Shown: positions 1 through 9,022 of the stretch, in pieces
Position numbering within the stretch: the first letter of the stretch is position 1
How the letters are laid out: every line of letters begins with the position of its first letter
Origin: Bacteroidia bacterium
GTDB lineage: Bacteria > Bacteroidota > Bacteroidia > J057
Reading direction: 5' to 3'
NCBI GenBank assembly: GCA_033391075.1
Contig: JAWPMV010000001.1
Location: 6,014,001-6,078,000 of the forward strand
DNA: 64,000 bases
The notes under the pieces: generated by a model
What the model was told of the DNA's origin: nothing
The model's input: the letters and a program-made list of their open reading frames with translations, nothing else
The model's database searches: none
Position numbers and translations under genes: made by a program

Positions 1-194
1 CGTTAGGGTTAAAACCTGCTTGAAATTTCATTGGCACGCAATTGTTCGGGTTGTGAATTATTTCAAATCATTTATTGATTCATCGACCTTGACTTTTATG
101 TTTAGGCTAAGTTTTATAATTTTAGACGTACAGAATACTGACAACCTCACCTCTTGTAATCAAAAAAATAGGAATTCATTATGAATCGCCCAGC

Positions 195-791
195 GTGAGG
201 AAAAAAATAAACGGGAATAACGAGGAAATTCTCCTGGCTGATATTCGCATAGGCGGACTTCAACAGGAACGTGCCATGAGCGACCTTTTTAGGCGCTATC
301 ATGCCTTTATAGGTATGGGACAGGGACGATACCGACTTTCAGAATCCCAGGCCATGCAGGCCTACAGCGACACCTTGCTCTCTTTCCGCAGACAGGTCCT
401 TACCGAAAGATTTCGGGGGGACAGCCAGATCAAAACCTATCTTTTTAAAATTTTTTCTAATAAGTGCGTTGATATTATTCGAAAACGTCCGTCTAAAGAA
501 GTAGATGGTCTCGATGAGGCACTGAATATTCCCAATGAGTCTGACAATATCCTCAGAAAAATCATTATACAGGAGGAAATGGACAAGCTTATGGGAGAAT
601 TCAATAAACTCGGAGAGACTTGCAAACAAATTTTACTTCTGGCAGAATACCTGGGATATACAAGCGCGGAAATTGCCGAAAAGATCGGTTTTAAAAATGC
701 TCATTCTGTTACCAGCAAAAAACACAAGTGCCTCCAGCGATTGAGAGGAAATTTAGAAAAGAAACATGTCAAGGGACCAGAAAACGTATAA
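195..791 (+). CDS. ECF-type sigma-70 family RNA polymerase sigma factor
   Basis: 198 residues, the usual ECF length. It would bind core RNA polymerase and direct it to a regulon not identifiable here. Region 2 is recognisable around residues 28-90 (DLFRRYH near the start, then FKIFSNKCVDIIRKR, the -10 recognition and melting helix). Region 4 lies at about 125-190, with an HTH reading YTSAEIAEKIGFKN followed by VTSKKHKCLQRLR. The start is a GTG at 195; an upstream ATG at 181 is closed at once by TGA in another frame. The next ATG (277) would cut into region 2, so GTG is preferred. The reading frame overlaps the downstream membrane TPR gene by 26 nt, suggesting translational coupling of a sigma factor and its regulator. 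Sigma family assignment is secure; the target regulon is unknown. Confidence 0.88.
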   Translation: MRKKINGNNEEILLADIRIGGLQQERAMSDLFRRYHAFIGMGQGRYRLSESQAMQAYSDTLLSFRRQVLTERFRGDSQIKTYLFKIFSNKCVDIIRKRPSKEVDGLDEALNIPNESDNILRKIIIQEEMDKLMGEFNKLGETCKQILLLAEYLGYTSAEIAEKIGFKNAHSVTSKKHKCLQRLRGNLEKKHVKGPENV

Positions 792-1488
792 TCTGTTGCT
801 CGATTACCTGTCCGGTAGCCTTGGGGAAGAAGAGAAACTTGCCCTGGAAAAGCTATGGGTCGATCCCGAAAAACGTACAGAATTCTTGGAGCGTGGAGCC
901 ATTGAGCATGGGGGAGACGCCTATTACAGGCAAAAATTTGAAGTTCTTCATCAACAGATGAAAGAGGAACAATCAAGAAGAACACGATTTATCTGGATGA
1001 CAGGCGCAGCTGCTGCTGCAATTATTCTGGTTTTTTGGATGTTCAATTTCCTCGGGGGAGGGAAAGAACAATTAACCCTGAAAACTCTGTATGCAGACAA
1101 TGTTCCTAATCCTAACATTACCGTTAGGGGAGAAGGAATGACTTTTTGTATGAATCCTCCTTTAGATCCTGAAAAGATAATCCAGGAATTAAAGGACAAA
1201 GAAAATCTTGATAATATCTGCAATAGATTGTTAGCGGTTACTTACTTTAATCTGCAGGACTATCAGAAATCCTATGAAAATTGGATCAAGATTGATACCA
1301 ATGCATTATTCATCGATGAAGTGGTTTGGTATCAAAGTCTATCTTTGCTTAAGCTGAAAAAATACAAAGAATCTGAGCAAATGCTGGATTCTCTACTTAA
1401 ATCAGCTCCCTTATCTGCTTTTACAAATAAAGCACAAGAACTAAAAGAAAACCTTCCGGCTCTCATCAAAGAATCGGAATCGAAATAA
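766..1488 (+). CDS. Single-span membrane protein with TPR-like C-terminus, putative anti-sigma partner
   Basis: 240 residues. The N-terminal ~80 residues are soluble and acidic (LLLDYLSGSLGEEEKLALEKLW), resembling the short helical N-terminus of Bacteroidota anti-sigma proteins. One hydrophobic span follows at about residues 78-96 (MTGAAAAAIILVFWMF). The periplasmic part has helical TPR-like repeats (NRLLAVTYFNLQDYQKSYENW, then SLLKLKKYKESEQMLDSLL). The gene starts inside the sigma factor gene (26-nt overlap). Topology plus overlap suggest it binds the sigma factor in the cytoplasm and senses something outside; that is inference. There is no zinc-binding HxxxCxxC motif, so it is not a canonical ZAS anti-sigma. 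Confidence 0.7.
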   Translation: MSRDQKTYNLLLDYLSGSLGEEEKLALEKLWVDPEKRTEFLERGAIEHGGDAYYRQKFEVLHQQMKEEQSRRTRFIWMTGAAAAAIILVFWMFNFLGGGKEQLTLKTLYADNVPNPNITVRGEGMTFCMNPPLDPEKIIQELKDKENLDNICNRLLAVTYFNLQDYQKSYENWIKIDTNALFIDEVVWYQSLSLLKLKKYKESEQMLDSLLKSAPLSAFTNKAQELKENLPALIKESESK

Positions 1489-1714
1489 TATCCCTTGATT
1501 ACCCCATTTCACAAGGGAACAAACCCAAAACACAAACACAACAAATAATCCAGGAGCGCCGAAATTACCCTTCGGGCATTGGGGGATTTGTGACTCTTCC
1601 ACCACATGCCTTTCTCTTACAAGAGAAACAAGCCTCCATCCTTTTTATAAAATAATCCATTTGGGCTCGCGGGCGCATTCCCTTTTCAAGGGGAATGGGG
1701 AATGCGCGATGGGG
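1489..1714. repeat. Intergenic region with repeat-like hairpins
   Basis: No gene seen. Two hairpins stand out: TTTCTCTT/AAGAGAAA at 1611-1628, and CATTCCC/GGGGAATG at 1676-1697. The second lies in a roughly 55-nt block that is also present at 28321-28377. In both places the block ends exactly at the stop codon of a minus-strand gene, so it probably works as a terminator as well as being a dispersed repeat. Confidence 0.6.
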
Positions 1715-4132
1715 TCACTTCAACGTATCCTCAAACAACTTGAAAATCCTTCGATACTCATCCGTCCAGCTACTTGGCTCACGAAAGCCATGCCCCTCTA
1801 CCGGATACATCGCGACTTCCCAATTCTCTTTTCCTAGCTCAATCAAACGCTGAGCCAGTCGAACTACATCCTGAAAGTGAACATTCGTATCTACCATTCC
1901 ATGGCAGATCAACAGACTGCCGACTAAACCCTCTGCATGATAGATGGGCGAACTTCTAACATAAGCCAAACTATCATCCTGCGGTTGATTCAACATTGAA
2001 GCTGTATAGTTATGATTATAATGCGCCCAATCAGTTACCGGACGCAAGGCTGCTCCTGATCTAAACACCTCCGGCTCAGTAAACATTGCCATCAGTGTAA
2101 TGAAGCCTCCATAAGATCCACCATAGATTCCGATTCTTTCCGCATCAACATCATATTCATCCACTAACATCTTTGCACCATCTACCTGATCCCATAAATC
2201 CCAACTTCCCATATAACGATAAACCGCTGTTCGCCAATCCCGGCCATAACCGGCACTGGCTCGAAAATCCATATCCAATACCGTATATCCTTTATCCACC
2301 AGCAAATTGTGAAACATGTATTCTCTGAAATAGCTACTCCACCATTTATGGGCATTTTGTAAATAACCTGCACCATGCACAAAAATCACTGCCGGACCAT
2401 TGGCTTCCGGATTTTCAGGCCGATACAATCTTGCATGAACTTTAGCCTTATCTCGTGCTTTGAAAGTGATATACTCCGGTTCTCTCCAGGGATAGGATAA
2501 AAATTCCTCAGAAAGAGAATTTGTCAAGCGCTTTGCTTCTGCTCCCGCTTCATTTTTCTGAATAAATAGTTCCCAGGGTCTGTTTCCACTTGAATGCAGG
2601 ATAGCGATATGAGATTCATCAGGGGAAAGGAAACAGTTATTGTTTCCAGACATAGAGGTCAGTTTTATAGCCTTCCCTCCATCAATCGGCATTTTATATA
2701 AATGCCTTTCTCCTGGATGAAGCTCGCTGGAAGTAAAATACCAGAAAGTTTTATCCTGTGAGATAATGGGACCAAAGACCTCAAATTTACCTTTTGTCAA
2801 AGCCTTTTTCTTACCGGTATTGATATTCACTGTATATAAGTGAGAATAACCGCTTTCCTCTGACTGAAAATAGACATGTTCTCCATCCGGCATCCAACCC
2901 GCAGTCCCTACCGCCTGAGTCCAACGCCCAATACCCGGACCATCAATCCAGGCTTCATCATGCTGGTGATCCAGGCTTTTCAATTCACCACTTTCCTTAT
3001 CCAACAAACAAATCCAACGATCCTTATAATCTAAAGATTTGGCGATCACCAGGGCATTGCTTCCTGTTTCAGACCAAATCGCATCCATGATGATCAATTT
3101 CTTTTTGGGAGCTTTCACCTCTTTGCCTGCCTCACGATACTCTACTATATACGCTGCCTCCTCATCAAAACCCGGTAAATCTTTCCCTACGATCTTCAAA
3201 ACCGTATCCCTTTCCTTGTCATATAGGTAGGAAGTATAGCTACTTTGCGGAGAACCAACTTTCGGCCGAGCTTGTCTTTCTTCGGTATAAGAAGAAGACT
3301 GAATATAATCCGGGACTTTCGTCTGCTTGGCGTCTGCCGATCTACTTACCCTAAAACTCACAAACTTGCCATCAGGACTCAAACTTGGCCAGCCTATTCT
3401 TCCACTTCCATAATAGAAAGACTCTGGACTTTCAGGTCTTTCTCTCTTTGCAGCTTCTGCCGAAGCCTCTCTTTTCTCTTTTTGCTCCTTTAAATACTGG
3501 ATCAATTTGAGTTCTTCCTGTTCGACCCATTCTTTCTGGCTATTTTTAAATCCTTCTCCTTTCGGTCCCATCCCCCTTCGAAAATCCGTGATCTGACGGG
3601 TAATTCCGCTAGCGATTTCCCAGAGAAAGATGTTGTTATCTCTTACATAGGCTATAGCAGTTTCTTCATGGACAAATCCAATCAATCCTTCGCGATCCTG
3701 GGTAAAAGTCAACTGCTGAATTTGCCCGCTTTCCATATCCTGAATAAAGAGATCCCCATATCTCTCATAAATCTTTTGAGAACGATCCTCAGTAAAATCA
3801 TTACGGAAAGTCAAATGCTTTCTTTCCTCAAAAGGAACCTTTACAGCATCTCCACCTTCAACCGCTATACTATATAAAGAGTCGCTTTGAGCTTTTTCAG
3901 GATTCCAGTTGAAATAGATCTTTTTACTATCATCTGACCAGCGCACATTGCTGGGAGAAGTTCCGATCCATTTGGGATCGCGCATGATATAAGAGACACT
4001 CAGCTCAGGAGGAGTCAGCTGGGCAAGGCTAATTTCTTGTCCCAGGTAAAGAAATAAAAGGAGCAAGAATGCATACTTATGGATAGAAATACGTTTAAAA
4101 AAGGGAGTACCTATAGATGTAGTAGGATGCAT
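1715..4132 (-). CDS. Secreted S9 family prolyl oligopeptidase / dipeptidyl-peptidase
   Basis: 805 residues with an N-terminal signal sequence (hydrophobic YAFLLLLFLYLG, then SLAQ). Residues ~50-540 form a WD40-like beta-propeller (DPP IV N-terminal type) with repeated LSPDGK/LSPDES-like blades. The C-terminal alpha/beta hydrolase has the S9 nucleophile elbow GGSYGG with Ser673, Asp748 in HGMVDTNV and His781 in VEGHGF, a complete triad. It should cleave short peptides in the periplasm or at the cell surface, probably after proline or alanine. The unusual KEKR-rich insert at about residues 215-240 is predicted helical. Stand-alone gene; the stop codon abuts a repeat hairpin that likely terminates transcription. 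Confidence 0.93.
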   Translation of the reverse strand: MHPTTSIGTPFFKRISIHKYAFLLLLFLYLGQEISLAQLTPPELSVSYIMRDPKWIGTSPSNVRWSDDSKKIYFNWNPEKAQSDSLYSIAVEGGDAVKVPFEERKHLTFRNDFTEDRSQKIYERYGDLFIQDMESGQIQQLTFTQDREGLIGFVHEETAIAYVRDNNIFLWEIASGITRQITDFRRGMGPKGEGFKNSQKEWVEQEELKLIQYLKEQKEKREASAEAAKRERPESPESFYYGSGRIGWPSLSPDGKFVSFRVSRSADAKQTKVPDYIQSSSYTEERQARPKVGSPQSSYTSYLYDKERDTVLKIVGKDLPGFDEEAAYIVEYREAGKEVKAPKKKLIIMDAIWSETGSNALVIAKSLDYKDRWICLLDKESGELKSLDHQHDEAWIDGPGIGRWTQAVGTAGWMPDGEHVYFQSEESGYSHLYTVNINTGKKKALTKGKFEVFGPIISQDKTFWYFTSSELHPGERHLYKMPIDGGKAIKLTSMSGNNNCFLSPDESHIAILHSSGNRPWELFIQKNEAGAEAKRLTNSLSEEFLSYPWREPEYITFKARDKAKVHARLYRPENPEANGPAVIFVHGAGYLQNAHKWWSSYFREYMFHNLLVDKGYTVLDMDFRASAGYGRDWRTAVYRYMGSWDLWDQVDGAKMLVDEYDVDAERIGIYGGSYGGFITLMAMFTEPEVFRSGAALRPVTDWAHYNHNYTASMLNQPQDDSLAYVRSSPIYHAEGLVGSLLICHGMVDTNVHFQDVVRLAQRLIELGKENWEVAMYPVEGHGFREPSSWTDEYRRIFKLFEDTLK

Positions 4133-4292
4133 GTTTCTTTTCGTCGATGGTTAGATCCCTTCCATTAGGCAGGAAGGAGGAAAAATCAGCCTAAATATGT
4201 CAAATTATTCGCATACATTACACATAGGGCTAATTGAATTATATTCTACAGGGAAATTTGCGAACTTAGCCGAATTAGGGATTTATAATAGC

Positions 4293-4937
4293 ATGAACAA
4301 ATCACTGCTCATATTTGATTTTGATGGCACCATTGCAGATACCTTGAGTATTGCCATGAATATCGTCAGTGATCTCAAGGATGAGTTCAATCTTCCTGAG
4401 GTGAGCAAGGAGCAGTTTGTGGAATTGAAGAATAAGCGGGTAAAGGAATTATTGAAACTATCCGGACTGAGTTGGCTACAGCTCCCTCGCTTCATCCGTA
4501 AAGCCCGCACCCACTTCAGAAAACATATCCATTTGGTAAAACCCATACAGGGGATGCCAGAAACCATCAAAATCCTGCATCAACAAGGCTATAAAATGGG
4601 TATCCTCACTTCCAATACCCAGGAAGGCGTACAGGAATTTCTCTCAACCAATGAATTGAATTACTTCGAGTTCATCCAAAGCTCGGATTCACTTTTCGGG
4701 AAAGCCCGTTACCTAAACAATATCCTGAAAAAGAATCGACTAAAACCCGCTGAAGTAATAATGATCGGGGATGAAATCAGAGATGTTGCAGCTGCACAGA
4801 AAGTCGGCATCGACTCTATTGCCGTCTGCTGGGGATTCAATTCGGTAGAATTATTGGAATCTCAAAAGCCGGATCACCTCTTTCAAGAGCCCGAACAGCT
4901 CCTGGATCTTCTTTGTACAAATCATCGACATACCTAA
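4293..4937 (+). CDS. HAD-superfamily phosphatase (phosphoglycolate phosphatase-like)
   Basis: 214 residues from the ATG at 4293. Motif I is LIFDFDGTIADT (nucleophile and acid Asp), motif II is ILTSN, and motif III/IV is MIGDEIRDVAAAQKVG. The cap is of the small alpha-helical type found in Gph/PGPase-like HAD enzymes. The frame stays open upstream to 4197, but that extension adds 32 unconserved-looking residues before the first beta strand. Starting at 4293 places motif I at residues 6-14, as expected. Likely a cytoplasmic small-molecule phosphatase; the substrate cannot be read from sequence. Confidence 0.85.
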   Translation: MNKSLLIFDFDGTIADTLSIAMNIVSDLKDEFNLPEVSKEQFVELKNKRVKELLKLSGLSWLQLPRFIRKARTHFRKHIHLVKPIQGMPETIKILHQQGYKMGILTSNTQEGVQEFLSTNELNYFEFIQSSDSLFGKARYLNNILKKNRLKPAEVIMIGDEIRDVAAAQKVGIDSIAVCWGFNSVELLESQKPDHLFQEPEQLLDLLCTNHRHT

Positions 4938-4962
4938 GCCCTGTTAGGCTTTGGCTTTTTTG
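4934..4962 (+). terminator. Possible weak terminator after the HAD gene
   Basis: AAGCC/GGCTT stem with a 6-nt loop immediately after the stop codon, followed by TGGCTTTTTT. The stem is short, so confidence is modest. The rest of the gap to 5184 is AT-rich and shows no gene. Confidence 0.4.
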
Positions 4963-5184
4963 AATACCAAATATTTCGATTTTCGAATTATTTGAGGCGA
5001 TCGAGTGCCGTTTATAACGCTATTTGAAGCTTATAGAGCCAAAAGGTGCTGAATCATTTCCTTCTGAGAGAAAAATTTACCTGCTAAAAAGGACGTTTTA
5101 TTCTCCATTATTCTGTCTGGCATTCCCCCAAGACTTTTCCTAACATTAATTCTAGAGAAAATCTATCCCCTGTTTTCTTATCGT

Positions 5185-8100
5185 ATGCCGAATAATTTTA
5201 GTCCTGAATTCCGCCTAAAAGCATACTTGCTCTTTTGTCTTCTGCTCCCCGTCCACATGGGTTTGCTTATGTCAAATCCTCATGATGACATTCCAACACT
5301 TTATTTCCAACAATTTACTGAGGGATTATCCGAAAACAACGTGCGATGCATAGTTGAAGACCATCGAGGATATATCTGGATGGGTACAGGAGGAGGATTG
5401 AATCGTTTCGATGGTACACAAATCAAAATCTTTGAAATGGACGAGGCAGATTCTACCTCTATTCCTGACAACCGAATCAACGACCTTCTTATAGATTCAC
5501 AGCAACAATTATGGATCGCGACTTATCATTCGCTCGCTCGCTATGTGGAAGATCAGGATAATTTTGTTGTACTCAACAAGGACCCTTCTATTGGACGAGA
5601 GCCTTACCTCGACGCCTTATCCCTCCATGAAGATAAGAAAGGGAAATTGTGGGTAGGAACACAACATGGATTATTTGTATTAAATGCAGCGAAAAATTCT
5701 CTTGTCAGACCGGAGCAAGTGGAACTACAAGAGTTAGAAAAAATGGAAATCAATTCCATGGAAGAGGTAGGTAACAATTTATGGTTCGGAAGCAGTCATG
5801 GTTTATATATCTGGGAGCGAAAAAACAATTCTCTGCATGAAGTTATTTCCAATGAAGGAGATAATGCTGTAGGAGAAGTCCGCGAACTCCTGGCCGATAG
5901 TAAAGGTAATGTATGGGTAGCAAGCTTCGAAAAAGGACTTTTCAAAATTAGTCAGAATCAATTTGGCAGGTGGGTTTTCAAATCTTTCTATGATAAAAGA
6001 AATCCAATCCTAAATGATCACAGCATTTTTAGTGTGTATGAAGATTCAGAACAGAAGATATGGATCGGCACAGAGAGTCAGGGGATAAATTTATACCTGC
6101 CGGAACAAGAATCATTTCACTCCTACACAAAAGATATTCCTGACAAACTTGGCCTGAAATCCAATAGTATACAGGAAATATTTGAAGATAAAACCGGAAG
6201 GTTCTTCTTTGGTTCAAACAACCAGGGATTCTTCCTCTACGATCCTTATGCAATCAATTTTAACCACAAAGATCAACTCTTTGGCTTTCGACTCAAATTC
6301 AGTACAGTTACTTCTTTTCTGGAAGATGGAGACAATATCTGGATAGGAACTGATGGTGGGGGAATCAGCGTTTGGGATCGAAAAAACAAGCATTACTCCT
6401 TTCTCAATCATGATCCTCAAAACCCAAATACCCTGGGCAGCAATGAAGTTCTTTGCATCTTAAAAGATTCTCGCGGCATTATTTGGACCGGGAACTGGAA
6501 TGGGGGCTTGAACAGATATGATCCCAAAACCCAAACCTTCAAAACCTATAAAAACAATGCTTTTCCCAATTCGATAGGTAGCAATAGTGTCTTTAACATC
6601 AAGGAAGATAAGAATGGAGACCTCTGGTTATCGACCTGGGGATATGGGATTTCCAGATTCAATCGATCGACAGGAGATTTTTTCAATATAGGCTATCAAA
6701 AGTACAATGATGCCCTGATGTCCCACTATATGACCTACGATCTGGAGATTGATGATCTCAGTGGAGACATTTGGGTAGCAACTGTCTTAGGATTGGATCG
6801 AATCAGCATGATCGATCATAATAATTATACAATCAAGCACTTCTCATACAGCCAGGAGAAAAAATCCTCTATTAGCGCTCCAAATGTCCACAGCATTTTT
6901 GAAGATTCCCAACACAGATTATGGGTAGGAACGGTGAATGGGCTGAACTTATACGATCGAGAAAAGGAGAATTTTACTCATTTTCATACCGGAGATGGAC
7001 TTCCCAGTAATTTCATAAAAGACATTATTCAATATGAGGAAGGAGAGTTTTGGATAAGTACAGCGAAAGGGTTGGCAAAAATGACAGAAGATGAGCAAGG
7101 CTTTCACTTTGAAATCTTTACTAAATCAGATGGTCTCCAGGCTGATGAGTTCTTCTTCAATTCTTTTTACCTCAGTTCGAAAAAAGAATTGTTTGTAGGT
7201 GGGGTCAATGGGTTCAATCATTTTGATCCTCGCAATTTGAAGCGAAGTCCCTATGCACCTCAAATGCAACTCACCTCATTCAAACTATTCAATAAAGAGG
7301 TTGAAATTGGGGAAAAGGATTCCCCCTTACACTCACATATCAACTCTCAAAGCCAAATTATATTAGAGAAAAACCAATCTGCTTTTAGCCTCGAATTTCA
7401 GGGAGTAAATATGACCAGCCCTGATAAAAATGAATATGAATATATGCTTCAGGGTTTTGATGAAGATTGGAATAAAGTAGGAAATCGAACTATAGCTACC
7501 TATACCAATCTGGATGCCGGAGAATATGTGTTTATGCTAAAAGGAGCCAATCGGGATGGCATATGGAGCCCGATCAGAAAAATCCATTTCGAAATTCTCC
7601 CCTATTGGTACCAAAGTTGGTGGGCACGATTACTCTTTTGGCTAGGCCCCCTGGCACTTATCAGTTCTTTGGTTTTGATCCGGATTTCTTTCATCAAAGC
7701 TCAGAAAAAGAAATTATCGAAACTGGTTGCGATTCAAACTACCGAGCTCCTTGAGCAAAAAAATGAAATTGAAAATCAAGCGGAGCAGCTCCAACAGCTC
7801 AACCATCAAAAAAACAAAATATTCTCTATCATTTCTCACGACCTTCGCAGTCCAATCACTACCCTTCAGGGTATCACCAATATGCTCGACCCGGAAATTC
7901 TGGCAGCGAGAGATCTCAATTTGATTAAGGAAAAGATCAGTCAAAAGATCGAAAATATAGGAAATGCGATGGTAAACTTGCTGGATTGGTCTAAGAGTCA
8001 AATGGAAGGAGAAGTTTCCCTAAAAGAAGAATTCAGCATTTCTAGCCTGGCAGCTGTGATTTGCAATATGTATCAGATGACTGCGAGCCAAAAGAAGATC

Positions 8101-8508
8101 CATCTTATCAATAATATTTCTGGTACGGATAAAATTTATGCTGACCCCAATCAAATCCGAATAGTTCTTCGAAACCTGATTGGAAATGCCTTGAAATTCA
8201 CCCATGCTGATGATCAGGTCTGCCTTTCCTCAGAAGTGCTCTCGAATGAAGAGATTCTGATCAAAGTATCTGATACAGGCATCGGGATGGATGAAGATCA
8301 ATTGGAAAAACTTTTCCAGCTTGAGTACAACAAATCCACAAGCGGTACATCCGGAGAAAAAGGCGTAGGACTGGGACTTCTCCTTGTTAAAGAATATATC
8401 GAGAAGAATGGGGGAAAGATTTTTGTTGAAAGTGAGAAAGGAGTAGGGACGAGTTTTTACTTTTCTCTTCTGAGGTGCAAACAAGCTAGCTATAGCCTGA
8501 CACCCTAA
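5185..8508 (+). CDS. Orphan sensor histidine kinase with Reg_prop propeller and Y_Y_Y domain
   Basis: 1107 residues. After a signal-like N-terminus, residues ~30-725 carry about fourteen Reg_prop repeats (pattern EDxxGxxWxGTxxGLNRxD), forming two periplasmic beta-propellers. A Y_Y_Y domain (LQGFDEDWNKVGNRTIATYTNL) lies at ~740-805, then one membrane span (~812-832) and a short coiled coil. The HisKA domain has its phosphorylatable His885 in FSIISHDLRSP. The HATPase has N box NLIGNALKFT, G1 VSDTGIGM and G2 GVGLGLL. The layout matches Bacteroidota hybrid two-component sensors, but the receiver and AraC output domains of that family are absent and no response regulator gene is adjacent. The last bases overlap the convergent GNAT gene by 4 nt. 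Confidence 0.92.
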   Translation: MPNNFSPEFRLKAYLLFCLLLPVHMGLLMSNPHDDIPTLYFQQFTEGLSENNVRCIVEDHRGYIWMGTGGGLNRFDGTQIKIFEMDEADSTSIPDNRINDLLIDSQQQLWIATYHSLARYVEDQDNFVVLNKDPSIGREPYLDALSLHEDKKGKLWVGTQHGLFVLNAAKNSLVRPEQVELQELEKMEINSMEEVGNNLWFGSSHGLYIWERKNNSLHEVISNEGDNAVGEVRELLADSKGNVWVASFEKGLFKISQNQFGRWVFKSFYDKRNPILNDHSIFSVYEDSEQKIWIGTESQGINLYLPEQESFHSYTKDIPDKLGLKSNSIQEIFEDKTGRFFFGSNNQGFFLYDPYAINFNHKDQLFGFRLKFSTVTSFLEDGDNIWIGTDGGGISVWDRKNKHYSFLNHDPQNPNTLGSNEVLCILKDSRGIIWTGNWNGGLNRYDPKTQTFKTYKNNAFPNSIGSNSVFNIKEDKNGDLWLSTWGYGISRFNRSTGDFFNIGYQKYNDALMSHYMTYDLEIDDLSGDIWVATVLGLDRISMIDHNNYTIKHFSYSQEKKSSISAPNVHSIFEDSQHRLWVGTVNGLNLYDREKENFTHFHTGDGLPSNFIKDIIQYEEGEFWISTAKGLAKMTEDEQGFHFEIFTKSDGLQADEFFFNSFYLSSKKELFVGGVNGFNHFDPRNLKRSPYAPQMQLTSFKLFNKEVEIGEKDSPLHSHINSQSQIILEKNQSAFSLEFQGVNMTSPDKNEYEYMLQGFDEDWNKVGNRTIATYTNLDAGEYVFMLKGANRDGIWSPIRKIHFEILPYWYQSWWARLLFWLGPLALISSLVLIRISFIKAQKKKLSKLVAIQTTELLEQKNEIENQAEQLQQLNHQKNKIFSIISHDLRSPITTLQGITNMLDPEILAARDLNLIKEKISQKIENIGNAMVNLLDWSKSQMEGEVSLKEEFSISSLAAVICNMYQMTASQKKIHLINNISGTDKIYADPNQIRIVLRNLIGNALKFTHADDQVCLSSEVLSNEEILIKVSDTGIGMDEDQLEKLFQLEYNKSTSGTSGEKGVGLGLLLVKEYIEKNGGKIFVESEKGVGTSFYFSLLRCKQASYSLTP

Positions 8509-9011
8509 ATTCCGAAAGCTTTGGAGTATTTAAGTAATCCGGATTTCCCTTCCAGAGCTGCGGGAAAGAGTTCCATAGCCATAAAAGCTTCGTCTGGCAC
8601 ATCCAGCGGACACTTTACACTCCATTTTGAGGCTTTACTGAAGCCAAAACGAGGATAGTAATCTTTATGCCCCAGGACAAATACAGAAGGAAAGCCCATG
8701 GCTCGCGCACGTTTCAAGCCTTCTTCTACCAGAGCCGTTCCGATTCCCTTCTGCTGATAGGCGGGGAGTACAGACATCGGCGCCAATGCGAGGCTGGGCC
8801 ATTCTTTTTTTCCTACGATATGAATATGGCTAAAGAGGATATGCCCCACAATGATGCTTTGCTTCTCAGCAATAAGTGATAGTTCAGGAATAAAGGAATG
8901 TGTTGTACGAAGTTTATCTATCAACTTGCTTTCCTCATCTCCTTTAAAAGCGAGTTGATTCAGTTGATATATCTCTTCTTCATCTTCCCATTTTTCAGCA
9001 CGTATATTCAT
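8505..9011 (-). CDS. GNAT-family N-acetyltransferase (YhbS-like)
   Basis: 168 residues. The acetyl-CoA binding signature is visible as LPAYQQKGIGTALVEEGLKRA at about residues 86-106 (the Q-x-x-G-I-G/A loop), followed by the beta strand PSVFVLGHKDYYPRFGFSKA typical of the YhbS subgroup. Cytoplasmic; acceptor substrate unknown. It is convergent with, and overlaps by 4 nt, the upstream sensor kinase. Twelve nt separate its start from the stop of the VTT-domain gene, so the two minus-strand genes are probably cotranscribed. Confidence 0.87.
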   Translation of the reverse strand: MNIRAEKWEDEEEIYQLNQLAFKGDEESKLIDKLRTTHSFIPELSLIAEKQSIIVGHILFSHIHIVGKKEWPSLALAPMSVLPAYQQKGIGTALVEEGLKRARAMGFPSVFVLGHKDYYPRFGFSKASKWSVKCPLDVPDEAFMAMELFPAALEGKSGLLKYSKAFGI

Positions 9012-9022
9012 ATCTGGAATTA

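Noticed and set aside
95-135. E. coli-like promoter upstream of the sigma factor (TTGACT and TATAAT)
   Set aside because: The spacing between the boxes is about 20 nt, too long for that promoter class, and the organism appears to use the TTTG/TAnnTTTG type.
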